Positions 56,186 through 64,000 of a stretch of DNA of 64,000 bases are shown here, in pieces (the first letter of the stretch is position 1; every line of letters begins with the position of its first letter). The position numbers and the translations under genes are program-made. The notes beneath the pieces were generated by a model. That model was not told the origin of the DNA, ran no database searches, and was given only the letters and a program-made list of their open reading frames with translations. The DNA comes from Butyrivibrio fibrisolvens 16/4 (GTDB lineage: Bacteria > Bacillota > Clostridia > Lachnospirales > Lachnospiraceae): positions 2,136,056 through 2,200,055 of the forward strand of contig FP929036.1 in the NCBI GenBank assembly GCA_000209815.1, in the 5' to 3' direction.

Positions 56186-57493
56186 TTATCCTAAAATATC
56201 AATGTATTCCCCAGACAATGCCTTGTTCATACTTCTTACTGCGCAGAATTTTCCGCACATAGAACAGGTATCATCAAACTCTGGGGAGCGATCTGCACGG
56301 ATAGCTTTTGCGGTCTCAGGGTCAAGGGAGCAATCCCACTGTGCGTCCCAATCAAAACACTGACGTGCCTCAGCCATCTTATTATCTATATCCATAGCAT
56401 GTGGAATCTTCTTTGCAATATCAGCTGCATGTGCTGCAATCTTTGAAGCAATAATACCCTGCTTTACATCATCCACATTTGGAAGTGCAAGATGCTCTGC
56501 TGGTGTAACATAGCAAAGGAACGCTGCACCATTTTCAGCTGCGATAGCACCACCGATTGCTGATGTAATGTGGTCGTAGCCAGGTGCAATATCTGTAACA
56601 ATAGGTCCAAGTACATAGAAAGGTGCACCCATACAAATCTTCTGCTGAATCTTCATGTTTGCTGCAATTTCATCCATTGGCATATGGCCTGGGCCTTCTA
56701 CCATTACCTGAACATCCTTCTCCCAAGCGCGTTTTGTAAGTTCTCCAAGTCGCACAAGCTCCTCAATCTGACATACATCACTGGCGTCTGCAAGACAGCC
56801 TGGACGGCATGCATCACCTAAAGAAATTGTCACATCGTGCTCACGGCAAATCTCAAGAATCTCATCATAATATTCATAGAAAGGATTTTCCTCTCCTGTC
56901 ATTGTCATCCATGCGAAAACAAGTGAACCTCCACGGCTTACAATATTCATCTTACGCTTGTGCTTTTTGATTTGCTCGATTGTCTTTCTAGTGATTCCAC
57001 AATGAAGAGTAACAAAATCCACGCCATCCTCAGCGTGAAGACGAACCACATCTATGAAATCCTTTGCTGTAAGTGTGGCAAGGTCTCGCTGATAATGAAT
57101 AACACTATCGTAGATTGGCACTGTACCAAGCATAGCTGGACATTCTGCAACAAGCTTCTGTCTAAATGGCTGTGTATTTCCATGGCTGGATAAATCCATA
57201 ATTGCCTCTGCACCCATATCAACAGCTGCCATTACCTTTTCCATCTCTATATTATAATCCTTACAATCGCGACTTACGCCTAAGTTTACATTGATTTTTG
57301 TACGAAGCATGCTGCCTACGCCCTCTGGATTAAGACACTTATGATTTTTGTTTGCAGGGATTGCAACCTGGCCCTTTGCTACTAATTCTCTAATCTCCTC
57401 TGGTGTGCGATATTCCTTTAGGGCCACCTGCTTCATTTCTGGTGTAATAATCCCCTGTCTTGCTGCATCCATCTGTGTTGTGTAATTGCTCAT
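56186..57493 (-). CDS. thiC: Phosphomethylpyrimidine synthase
   Basis: 435 residues, the short clostridial form lacking the N-terminal extension. Marks: [41 protein letters not shown] and C-terminal CSMCGKFC, whose three cysteines bind the 4Fe-4S cluster for radical SAM chemistry. It turns aminoimidazole ribotide into HMP phosphate for thiamine. Last gene of the thi operon. Confidence 0.97.
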   Translation of the reverse strand: MSNYTTQMDAARQGIITPEMKQVALKEYRTPEEIRELVAKGQVAIPANKNHKCLNPEGVGSMLRTKINVNLGVSRDCKDYNIEMEKVMAAVDMGAEAIMDLSSHGNTQPFRQKLVAECPAMLGTVPIYDSVIHYQRDLATLTAKDFIDVVRLHAEDGVDFVTLHCGITRKTIEQIKKHKRKMNIVSRGGSLVFAWMTMTGEENPFYEYYDEILEICREHDVTISLGDACRPGCLADASDVCQIEELVRLGELTKRAWEKDVQVMVEGPGHMPMDEIAANMKIQQKICMGAPFYVLGPIVTDIAPGYDHITSAIGGAIAAENGAAFLCYVTPAEHLALPNVDDVKQGIIASKIAAHAADIAKKIPHAMDIDNKMAEARQCFDWDAQWDCSLDPETAKAIRADRSPEFDDTCSMCGKFCAVRSMNKALSGEYIDILG

Positions 57494-57517
57494 TATAATC
57501 TCCTCTTATCTATATTT

Positions 57518-58771
57518 TTATCCTACGTATACATAATCATTAAAGACTGGCTGAAGCCCCTCTGCTGATATGTCTGAGTACATACTGTTAAGGCTTCTTC
57601 CATCTGATATTTCAAACTGCTCGTCACCTGTTTCTTCATCCTGCTTGCCAGTGTATTTTTCTTCGTGATCACCAATTCCTGTTGATACACCTGCTGACAC
57701 CTTTGTTGCAGCGATTTTTACAATGCCATTTCTAAATTCTGCAGTCTCTCTGGAAGACACAGTAATTCCACAGTATGGCAGGAAAATTCTATAGGCACAT
57801 ATAACCTGACAAAGCTGCTTTTCCCCAACATCTAAAGGATTAATAGTGTCGTTATTGATTATTGGGCGAAGTCTAGGGCAAGAAAGCGACATCTCTGCAT
57901 GTGGGTATTTTCTCTGAAGGAAATACACATGAAGAGCTGAAGCAAGAGCATCCTTTCTAAAATCAGATAGACCCAGAAGGGCTGAAAAGGCTACGCCTCT
58001 CATTCCACCCATAAGAGCTCTTTCCTGAGAATCAAATCTGTATGGCCATACTCTCTTATTTCCCATAAGATGAAGGGTCTCATATTTATCAGAATCATAG
58101 GTTTCCTGGAATACTGTCACGTAATCCACGCCACATTCATGTAGATATTTGTAATCCTCCACATTTACAGGGTAGATTTCGATGCCTACCATCTTGAAAT
58201 ATTTTCGAGCAATCTTACAGGCCTCTCCTATATATTTCACATCTGATTTTGAAGGGCTTTCACCAGTTAATATCAGAATTTCCTCCATACCACTGTCAGA
58301 AATAACCTTCATCTCGTGCTCTATCTGCTCATAATCAAGCTTTAATCTTTTTATCTTGTTGTAGCAATTAAAGCCGCAGTATACACAGTAATTCTCGCAG
58401 TAATTTGCAATATAAAGTGGTGTGAAAAGATATACCGTATTTCCGAAGTGCTTGCTGGTTTCCTTCTGGGCCTTTGCAGCCATTTGCTCTAAGAAAGGTT
58501 CCGCAGCTGGTGAAAGTAACGCCTTGAAATCTTCTATTGTACATCTGTCACTTTCTAATGCCCTGCGGACGTCCTTTGCTGTGTATTTGCTGTAGTCGTA
58601 CGAATCAAAATGCTCCATTACGCATTTACGAATATCAGAATCAATTACATCCATTCCTGGAAGATACTCCATATGATTAATTCTGCAGGATGGGTCTGTT
58701 TCTATCTGATGCTTTCTTTTTAATCCTGTTTCTGTCAGCAGGTCTGAATCAAATAAAAAATTGTTCTCCAT
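57518..58771 (-). CDS. thiH: 2-iminoacetate synthase
   Basis: 417 residues. Radical SAM motif CENYCVYCGFNC (Cx3Cx2C), GGEsP-like LTGESPSKS, and TVFQETYD. It cleaves tyrosine to give dehydroglycine for the thiazole ring. Usual length. Located between thiG and thiC with short gaps. Confidence 0.95.
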   Translation of the reverse strand: MENNFLFDSDLLTETGLKRKHQIETDPSCRINHMEYLPGMDVIDSDIRKCVMEHFDSYDYSKYTAKDVRRALESDRCTIEDFKALLSPAAEPFLEQMAAKAQKETSKHFGNTVYLFTPLYIANYCENYCVYCGFNCYNKIKRLKLDYEQIEHEMKVISDSGMEEILILTGESPSKSDVKYIGEACKIARKYFKMVGIEIYPVNVEDYKYLHECGVDYVTVFQETYDSDKYETLHLMGNKRVWPYRFDSQERALMGGMRGVAFSALLGLSDFRKDALASALHVYFLQRKYPHAEMSLSCPRLRPIINNDTINPLDVGEKQLCQVICAYRIFLPYCGITVSSRETAEFRNGIVKIAATKVSAGVSTGIGDHEEKYTGKQDEETGDEQFEISDGRSLNSMYSDISAEGLQPVFNDYVYVG

Positions 58772-58780
58772 GACTGCCTC

Positions 58781-59548
58781 CTAATGCAAGAAACCTGTAA
58801 GTGGATCCGATGCTGCTGCACCTCTTGTAAGCACTCTTCCAAGACCTGCAAGATATGCCTTTCTACCTGCTGCAATAGCATCCTTAAAGGCTGATGCCAT
58901 CATGGTCAAATCACCTGCTGTGGCAAGGGCTGTATTTGCCATAATAGCAGCTGCACCCATCTCCATAGCCTCGCAGGCCTGAGATGGCTTTCCAATACCT
59001 GCATCCACAATGATTGGAAGATCAATCTCATCTATCAAAATCTGAATAAATTCCTTAGTGGCAAGACCTTTATTAGAACCGATTGGAGAAGCAAGCGGCA
59101 TAATTGTAGCGGCACCAACATTTTGAAGTTCTCTTGCCACATTTAAATCTGGATACATATATGGCATTACCACAAAGCCTTCCTTTGCAAGTATTTCTGT
59201 GGCCTTGATAGTCTCATAATTATCTGGAAGGAGATATTTGCTATCTCTCATAATTTCAATTTTTACAAAATCACCGCAGCCTAGTTCTCTTGCAAGTCGG
59301 GCGATTCTAACTGCCTCTTTTGCATCTCTAGCACCGCTAGTGTTTGGTAGGAGAGTTACCCCTTCTGGAATATAATCCAAAATGTTTTCCTCGTCCTTTG
59401 TATTTGTACGTCTTACAGCAAGAGTAATAATCTGTGCTCCTGCATCCTTCACTGCAGCTTCAATAAGCTTCATTGAATACTTTCCTGAACCAAGAATGAA
59501 TCTTGAGTCAAATTCTTTTCCACCGATTACCAGTTTGTCGTTTTCCAT
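58781..59548 (-). CDS. thiG: Thiazole synthase
   Basis: About 255 residues from the ATG behind AAAGGATTAGAA; an upstream GTG is less likely. TIM barrel with [11 protein letters not shown], the Schiff-base lysine in [32 protein letters not shown] and [11 protein letters not shown]. It assembles the thiazole phosphate from DXP, dehydroglycine and ThiS thiocarboxylate. Confidence 0.96.
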   Translation of the reverse strand: MENDKLVIGGKEFDSRFILGSGKYSMKLIEAAVKDAGAQIITLAVRRTNTKDEENILDYIPEGVTLLPNTSGARDAKEAVRIARLARELGCGDFVKIEIMRDSKYLLPDNYETIKATEILAKEGFVVMPYMYPDLNVARELQNVGAATIMPLASPIGSNKGLATKEFIQILIDEIDLPIIVDAGIGKPSQACEAMEMGAAAIMANTALATAGDLTMMASAFKDAIAAGRKAYLAGLGRVLTRGAAASDPLTGFLH

Positions 59549-59570
59549 TTCTAATCCTTTCACATTTTAA

Positions 59571-60203
59571 CTATGGGTTTATTTCTCCCATTAATAATCT
59601 AATTACCATATGTGCCTCGTGACCAGCACAGACCATAACCCTGGTTGCAACAAGTCCTGTTCCAGCATTTACATCGCTTACTCCATCACCCGATATGAAA
59701 AAGTGGGATGTGATTTTTCTAGTGACAATGTCATTTGCTGATGACAGGCCAGCCATACCTGAGCCTGATACTAAATATTTTTCAGGATAATTCGTAAATA
59801 CGATATCCGTTAACATTGCTTTACATTCAGCATTATCAAATGCTTCACAGATTACATCAGCATCCTTTATAAGTGAGGATGTATTTTCATCTGTGAGCTT
59901 TACCTGATGAGTCTCTATTTTTATGAAGGGATTTATCTCCAAGAGATTTTCCTTTAGAGCATCTGTTTTTGGCATTCCCACCTGATTAAATTTGTATTGT
60001 TGTCTATGAAGATTTGTTACATCCACGGTATCAAAATCTATTAAAATCAATTTCCCGATACCCACTCTAGCCAGACATATTGCGATGTTTGAGCCCAATC
60101 CTCCAAGCCCGCATATTGCCACAGTAGCATCATCAAATTTCTTTTGATTTTCTGCTCCATGCCGCTTTACCAATGCCTGATAAAATGCCTCTTTTGTACC
60201 CAC
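59571..60203 (-). CDS. thiF: ThiS adenylyltransferase
   Basis: 210 residues with a GTG start. E1-like ATP site CGLGGLGSNIAI, LIDFDTVDVTNLHRQQY and CEAFDNAECK. It is the short clostridial ThiF, which adenylates the C-terminal glycine of ThiS. Three bases separate it from thiS. Confidence 0.94.
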   Translation of the reverse strand: MGTKEAFYQALVKRHGAENQKKFDDATVAICGLGGLGSNIAICLARVGIGKLILIDFDTVDVTNLHRQQYKFNQVGMPKTDALKENLLEINPFIKIETHQVKLTDENTSSLIKDADVICEAFDNAECKAMLTDIVFTNYPEKYLVSGSGMAGLSSANDIVTRKITSHFFISGDGVSDVNAGTGLVATRVMVCAGHEAHMVIRLLMGEINP

Positions 60204-60206
60204 TAA

Positions 60207-60401
60207 TCAGCCACCTCCTACAAAGCTGACTACTTCCATTACATCCCCTTCCTTCAGGGTCACCTGATTAAGGGTTGCCTTAGGAATGATTTCTTCATTG
60301 AGCTCCACAGCTATAGTCCTCACATCATACTCCAATTCCTGTATTACGCTCCCTACTGTTTTGCCCGCTGCTTCGTATGCCTTTCCATTTATCTGTACCA
60401 T
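60207..60401 (-). CDS. thiS: Sulphur carrier protein ThiS
   Basis: 64 residues of beta-grasp fold ending VSFVGGG; the Gly-Gly tail is the site of thiocarboxylation. AAAGGAGAAGAAA precedes the ATG. Overlaps the 3' end of thiD. Confidence 0.94.
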   Translation of the reverse strand: MVQINGKAYEAAGKTVGSVIQELEYDVRTIAVELNEEIIPKATLNQVTLKEGDVMEVVSFVGGG

Positions 60402-61199
60402 TTTCTTCTCCTTTATGAACTGCTATTCCTACCATATGATTTAGTGGACCAGAGCCCTGTCCTATATCAAGCCCAGCAGAAATTGCAGCACTGATATAAT
60501 CCTTTGCTCTGGCAATGGAATCCTTCAAGGAATATCCAAGAGCCAAATTTGATGCTATAGCACTTGATAGCGTGCAGCCTGTTCCATGGGTGTTGTCATT
60601 ATCTATTTTTTCCCTTCAAACCATGTAATTTCACCATTTTCATAGAGAACGTCACAAGCATCCTCCACGCTATGTCCGCCTTTGATAAGCACGCCGCAGC
60701 CATACTCATTTCCTAATTCTTTTGCAGCCTTTTCCATCCCTGCCTTATCAAAAATCTTGCACTCTACCAGACATTCTGCCTCCGGAATATTCGGAGTAAT
60801 TACAGTGGCTATACCAAAAAGATTTTCCGCCATAACCTGCGATGTATTTTCTTCCATGAGTCTGCTTCCGCTTGTTGCCACCATTACAGGGTCTACGACG
60901 ATATTTGAGACTCCGTACTCTTTTAGCTTTTTAGCTACCAGTCTCACCTGCTCTGGTGATGGAAGCATTCCGATTTTTACTGCATCGGCAGGGATATCTG
61001 TAAGGCAGGCATCGATCTGCTTTCCAAGGAATTCTGGGCTTGATTCCACAATGGCACTGACCCCTGTAGTGTTCTGGGCAGTCATGGCTGTGATTGCCGT
61101 CATACCGAACACGCCGTGGGCTGTCATTGTTTTTAGATCCGCCTGAATTCCTGCTCCACCGCTGCTATCACTACCTGCGATAGATAAAACAACTTTCAT
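60389..61199 (-). CDS. thiD: HMP/HMP-phosphate kinase (frame split)
   Basis: Start MKVVLSIAGSDSSGGAGIQ at 61199; the open frame upstream is not coding-like. VVDPVMVATSG and GVLIKGGH are typical. The frame breaks after ITWFEGKK; one base restored in the T run at 60606-60611 continues as a normal ThiD end with ALGYSLKDSIARAKDYI and PLNHMVGIAVHKG. The visible downstream frame would run to 60325 and overlap thiS by 77 bases; a second short base in the four-T run at 60401-60404 would end it at 60389, giving about 270 residues, the normal size. Confidence 0.85.
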
Positions 61200-61210
61200 T
61201 TTTCTTCTCC

Positions 61211-61840
61211 TTATGCTCTTAATTCCACAAATTTTTTCTTCATTTCTGTGGCAGCCACCATAGGTGAATCTGCCTTCATAATTGCTGATACTGCACAAAC
61301 ACCGGCTATAGGAATTCCTGCCAAGACATCCATATTTGAAGGATTTAGTCCACCGATGGCATTTACAGGAATTGGCACCGCCTGGCAAATCTTATCCAGT
61401 GTCTCTGTGGATGTGATGATGGTCTTTACCTTTGTGGTAGTCGGATAAATAGCACCCACCCCCAAATAATCTGCGCCAGCCTCATAGGCTGCCTTTGCCA
61501 CCTCCACAGTCTTTGCAGTAGCTCCAAGTATTTTATTAGGTCCAATGATTTTTCTAGCCAAAGCAAGAGGCATATCCTCCGCACCTACATGGACGCCCTC
61601 TGCATCCACAGCCAGCATTACATCCACCCTGTCATCAATAATCAGAGGCACATTATATTTTTTTGAGATTTCATGAACTGCCTCAGCCAGCTCTATGTAT
61701 TCTCTTGTGGTTCTGTTTTTCTCTCTCAGCTGCATGAGGGTCACGCCCCCCTTCAGCGCCTCCTCGACACGAAACAAAAACTCCTTCCTATCGTATGGCG
61801 TACTATCTGTAATAAAGTACAATTCAGTATTAAATTCCAT
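61211..61840 (-). CDS. thiE: Thiamine-phosphate synthase
   Basis: About 209 residues from the ATG behind GGAGG. TIM barrel with TLMQLREKN, LIIDDRVDVMLAVDAEGVHV, LGATAKT, YLGVGAIYPTTTK and NAIGGLNPSN. Couples HMP-PP and thiazole phosphate. First gene of the operon after the TPP riboswitch. Confidence 0.96.
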   Translation of the reverse strand: MEFNTELYFITDSTPYDRKEFLFRVEEALKGGVTLMQLREKNRTTREYIELAEAVHEISKKYNVPLIIDDRVDVMLAVDAEGVHVGAEDMPLALARKIIGPNKILGATAKTVEVAKAAYEAGADYLGVGAIYPTTTKVKTIITSTETLDKICQAVPIPVNAIGGLNPSNMDVLAGIPIAGVCAVSAIMKADSPMVAATEMKKKFVELRA

Positions 61841-61870
61841 TATTCCCTCCACTCCGGCTGATTACGCATT

Positions 61871-61905
61871 AAAAAGGAGACCACCTGATTTCTCAAATGG
61901 TCTCC
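61871..61905 (-). terminator. Riboswitch terminator
   Basis: GGAGACCA pairs with TGGTCTCC (61876-61905) followed by TTTTT on the minus strand, between the TPP aptamer and thiE. Expression platform for transcription control. Confidence 0.9.
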
Positions 61906-61922
61906 ATGTAATTTACGTTACG

Positions 61923-62005
61923 CACGGCATCCCTACGTTGGCATTATCCAAATCAGGTTCTCGGTCGAAGGTCACACCTTCCTCTCAGCCTGTCTACAAG
62001 CTCCC
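61923..62005 (-). ncRNA. TPP riboswitch (THI element)
   Basis: The minus strand has GGGAGC...GGCTGAGAGGAAGG, then ACCTGATTTGGATAATGCCA and ACGTAGGGA, the conserved thi-box elements. It binds thiamine pyrophosphate and would switch the downstream terminator for the seven-gene operon. It fills most of the 357-base gap between thiE and hicA. Confidence 0.97.
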
Positions 62006-62154
62006 GTTTATTTAGTTCCTCAATATAATGCCCTATCTCTGAAGAATTTGCAACATATATTTTTAAAATGGAGAATTATCTTTACCTTAATAAACAATAT
62101 ATTGACATCATCCTAAAATTTATTATAATTACTACCGCAATGCGGCATTATATA

Positions 62155-62184
62155 TTGACACCATATATGACACCATTTTATAAT
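62155..62184 (+). promoter_or_regulatory. Promoter of hicAB
   Basis: TTGACA (62155-62160), 18-base spacer, TATAAT (62179-62184). ATTGACATCAT (62101), ATTGACACCAT (62154) and ATGACACCAT (62167) form iterated words, and CCGCAATGCGG a palindrome; these are probable HicB or HTH-protein sites. Confidence 0.7.
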
Positions 62185-62197
62185 AAAGGAGAAAAGT

Positions 62198-62452
62198 ATG
62201 TCTAAATGGGAAAAACTACTAAAAAAGATTCTTTCTTTAGATCCAGACATAAGATTTGAAGAATTACAAAAAGTATTAGAAAGCTATGGGTATGAAATGA
62301 AGGCTCCTAAATCTGGAAGTAGTCATTTTACTTTCAGAAAGAAAGGCTATCCTATCATCACTATTCCAAAGCATATTCCTATTAAGAAAGTTTATATTCA
62401 AATAGTTAAGGAACTAATAGAAAGTGAGGAATCCAAACATGAAAAAATTTGA
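62198..62452 (+). CDS. hicA: HicA-type mRNA interferase toxin
   Basis: 84 residues of double-stranded RNA-binding-like fold: LQKVLESYGYEMKAPKSGSS followed by HFTFRKKGYPIITIPKH. The histidine after GSS is the catalytic residue in HicA proteins. It would cut mRNA when free of HicB. AAGGAGAAAAGT lies before ATG; the 3' end overlaps hicB by 14 bases. Confidence 0.88.
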   Translation: MSKWEKLLKKILSLDPDIRFEELQKVLESYGYEMKAPKSGSSHFTFRKKGYPIITIPKHIPIKKVYIQIVKELIESEESKHEKI

Positions 62453-62798
62453 TGAGTACATGAAACTTCCTTACAAAATGGAAATAATCCCAGACACTGA
62501 CGAAGGGGGATTTGTTGTTTCTTTTCCTGAGCTTCCAGGCTGCCTCTCCATGGGGGAAACTATGGATGAAGCTATAGCAAATGCCATGGATGCAAAAAAG
62601 GAATGGCTACATGCAAATCTTGAGGAAGGAAATGAAATCCCTTTACCAGACTCTATTAACAATTACTCTGGTCAGTTTAAACTCAGAATTCCAAAAAGTT
62701 TGCACAAATCCCTTGCAGACCACTCTAAAGCTGAGGGCATAAGCATGAACCAATATTGCCTATACCTGCTTACTAAAAATGATGCTTTATATTCTTAA
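62439..62798 (+). CDS. hicB: HicB-type antitoxin
   Basis: 119 residues from ATG 62439 behind GAGGAATCC. N-terminal HicB domain with DEGGFVVSFPELPGCLSMGE and TMDEAIANAMDAKKEWL; C-terminal ribbon-helix-helix-like segment GQFKLRIPKSLHKSLADHSK that should bind DNA. It neutralises HicA and represses the operon. Confidence 0.9.
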   Translation: MKKFDEYMKLPYKMEIIPDTDEGGFVVSFPELPGCLSMGETMDEAIANAMDAKKEWLHANLEEGNEIPLPDSINNYSGQFKLRIPKSLHKSLADHSKAEGISMNQYCLYLLTKNDALYS

Positions 62799-62813
62799 TA
62801 TTAGGAAATTATT

Positions 62814-63068
62814 ATGGATGATAAATTAGAAAATCTTGATACACTTGCAATTGAAATCTTAAAAGCTCCATCTGACAAAGAAAAGTCAGCCCAGGCTTTT
62901 AGATTACTTAGATATTCTACTGGCATGAATAGAAAAGAATTATGTGAGTATCTTCATATCCCCTATAACACCATGAGAGATTGGGAGCAGGCCAAACGAG
63001 CTATGCCCCCCTATGTTTTTGAGCTAATTTTATACAAGCTTAAAAATGAAAATATATTTATCAAATAA
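62814..63068 (+). CDS. Helix-turn-helix protein downstream of hicAB
   Basis: 84 residues. An HTH of the XRE/YdaS-like type, LLRYSTGMNRKELCEYLHIPYNTMRDWEQ, spans about residues 28-56 (listed here in part: MNRKELCEYLHIPYNTMRDW). It follows hicB by 15 bases and is likely co-transcribed. Probably a third regulatory component or a separate small regulator. Confidence 0.75.
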   Translation: MDDKLENLDTLAIEILKAPSDKEKSAQAFRLLRYSTGMNRKELCEYLHIPYNTMRDWEQAKRAMPPYVFELILYKLKNENIFIK

Positions 63069-63104
63069 TTTTTACGCCACACTTGTCCATAATTGCCAAT
63101 TAAT

Positions 63105-63133
63105 TTGACAAAATATTGTTTTAGGTGTATTAT
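63105..63133 (+). promoter_or_regulatory. Promoter of the nitronate monooxygenase-like gene
   Basis: TTGACA (63105-63110), 17-base spacer, TATTAT (63128-63133). Confidence 0.7.
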
Positions 63134-63189
63134 CTCAAATATTTTAACTAAACATTTTTAACTAACATTTTCTGAATGGAGAATAAGTC

Positions 63190-64000
63190 ATGGAAATTAA
63201 TGGTAAAAAATTAGCCCACGGGATAATACAAGGTGGAATGGGCGTAGGTGTTTCTCTTTCAAATCTTGCTGGAAATGTGGCAAAGCAGGGATGTATGGGC
63301 GTCATCAGTTCTGTTAATATTGGCTTTAAAGAGCCAGATTTTTTACAGAATCCATTTGAAGCTAATATTAGAGCTTTGAAGGAGCATATTAGAAAAGCTA
63401 AGGAAATTGCAGGTGGCAATGGCCTTATTGGCGTAAATATTATGGTGGCAGTAAGCCACTATGAGGAAACTGTAAAGGCAGCAATCTCAGCTGGAGCAGA
63501 TGCTATTATTTCTGGCGCAGGCCTTCCTCTTAATCTTGCTGAGCTTGTGAAGGGAAGCAACACCCTTTATGCCCCTATAGTTTCAAGTGCAAAAGCTGCT
63601 ATGCTTCTTTGCAGAACCTTTGCAAAAAAAGCTCAGTCTATCCCCGATTTTATTGTTATAGAAGGTCACAAGGCTGGCGGACATTTAGGCTTTTCATCTG
63701 TGGATTTAAAAGAAGACACCTGCCAGGAAAATCTTGATATTTTAAGGGAAGTTCTAGAGGTTATTAAACCATTTGAAGAACAGTTTAAAAAGAAAATTAA
63801 AGTTTTTTAGGTGGGGGAATCTTCACAGGAAAAGACATTGCAGAAGCTATAAACACCGGGGCAGATGGTGTTCAGATTGGTACAAGATTTATAGCCACAG
63901 AGGAATGCGATGCCTCCACTGCTTTCAAGGAAATCCTGGTAGATGCCACGGAAGAAGATATTAAAATCATAAAAAGCCCCGTAGGAATGCCTGCAAGAGC
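63190..64000 (+). CDS. Nitronate monooxygenase / NPD-family flavoprotein, 5' part (frame split, runs off the edge)
   Basis: FMN TIM barrel: IIQGGMGVGVSLSNLAGNVA, GLIGVNIMVA, GADAIISGAGLPL and VIEGHKAGGHLG. The frame ends at KIKVF but continues as GGGIFTGKDIAEAINTGADG and VQIGTRFIATEECDA once one T is restored at 63803-63808. The gene then reaches the window edge without a stop. Members oxidise alkyl nitronates or, as FabK, reduce enoyl-ACP; the lack of nearby fab genes favours the NPD type. Confidence 0.85.

Noticed and set aside
60325-60546. A long thiD C-terminus overlapping thiS by 77 bases
   Set aside because: ThiD proteins end soon after the GPLNH motif; a second one-base contraction near 60401-60404 gives a normal end, so the extended tail is probably not real.
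61200-61388. A 63-residue N-terminal extension of ThiD
   Set aside because: It is antisense-free but overlaps thiE coding sequence in another frame and has no ThiD similarity; the start at 61199 fits the family.
887-63808. Programmed ribosomal frameshifting or phase variation as the cause of the split genes
   Set aside because: The breaks affect biosynthetic genes such as panB and thiD, occur at runs of only 4-7 bases, always need the same +1 base repair and lack stimulatory structures; sequence error is simpler.
1-64000. Prophage, IS element, tRNA or rRNA
   Set aside because: No transposase, integrase, phage structural gene or recognisable RNA gene was found on either strand.

Overview
The window looks like a chromosomal segment from a low-GC, Gram-positive anaerobe of the Lachnospiraceae, most plausibly Butyrivibrio/Pseudobutyrivibrio or a close relative. 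This is an inference from gene content: secreted GH10 and GH43 enzymes with Pro-Thr linkers, ricin-type and family 2 carbohydrate-binding modules, an ATPase-less CUT1 sugar transporter, GH32 fructan enzymes, an iron-sulphur serine dehydratase, an AKR with a ferredoxin-like tail, CIRCE-controlled heat-shock genes and strong AGGAGG ribosome sites. No rRNA, tRNA, phage, IS or CRISPR was recognised.

Layout. 1-5.6 kb: start of proC, a DUF4349 lipoprotein, a secreted CBM-only protein bracketed by 28-bp direct repeats, an MFS transporter, an aldo/keto reductase and a HAD phosphatase. 5.6-9.5 kb: a two-gene unit with a UvrD-type helicase carrying a nuclease-like insert, zinc ribbons and an RQC-like tail. 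9.6-12.4 kb: an aspartate aminotransferase and rarA. 12.5-28.2 kb: a fructan locus with fructokinase, cytoplasmic GH32, binding lipoprotein, two permeases, two paralogous LacI regulators with similar operators, a secreted GH32 lipoprotein, and a ~1360-residue surface protein built of seven copies of an unassigned module. 28.3-33.1 kb: sdaAA and sdaAB on opposite strands around a panG-panB-panC-panD operon that is led by a tandem-hairpin RNA. 33.2-37.7 kb: arabinoxylan enzymes GH43 and GH10 with near-identical C-termini. 37.9-40.5 kb: clpB under CIRCE. 40.6-47.0 kb: an accessory block between 49-bp direct repeats copied from the clpB promoter, holding membrane proteins, lipoproteins, an ATPase relic and an AbiE-like toxin-antitoxin pair. 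47-50.3 kb: a two-subunit 2-hydroxyacyl-CoA dehydratase-family operon. 50.5-53 kb: small unknown genes and CIRCE-controlled hsp20. 52.4-56.2 kb: a zinc/manganese ABC transporter with small Cys/His proteins. 56.2-62.0 kb: thiE-thiD-thiS-thiF-thiG-thiH-thiC behind a TPP riboswitch. 62.1-64 kb: hicA-hicB-HTH and a nitronate monooxygenase-like gene that runs off the end.

The main novelty candidate is the fructan locus: an outer GH32 lipoprotein and the seven-module surface protein are co-transcribed, oligosaccharides would enter through the CUT1 permeases, and a cytoplasmic GH32 plus fructokinase finish the pathway. The second is the 6.4-kb block that appears to have entered the clpB promoter.

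A caution applies throughout: about 20 genes are split by the apparent loss of one base in an A or T run. Restoring one base per run gives an uninterrupted protein each time. The events hit core genes (panB, thiD) as well as accessory ones and are always contractions, so homopolymer error in the sequence is the likeliest cause. Such genes are listed as single features spanning both halves.
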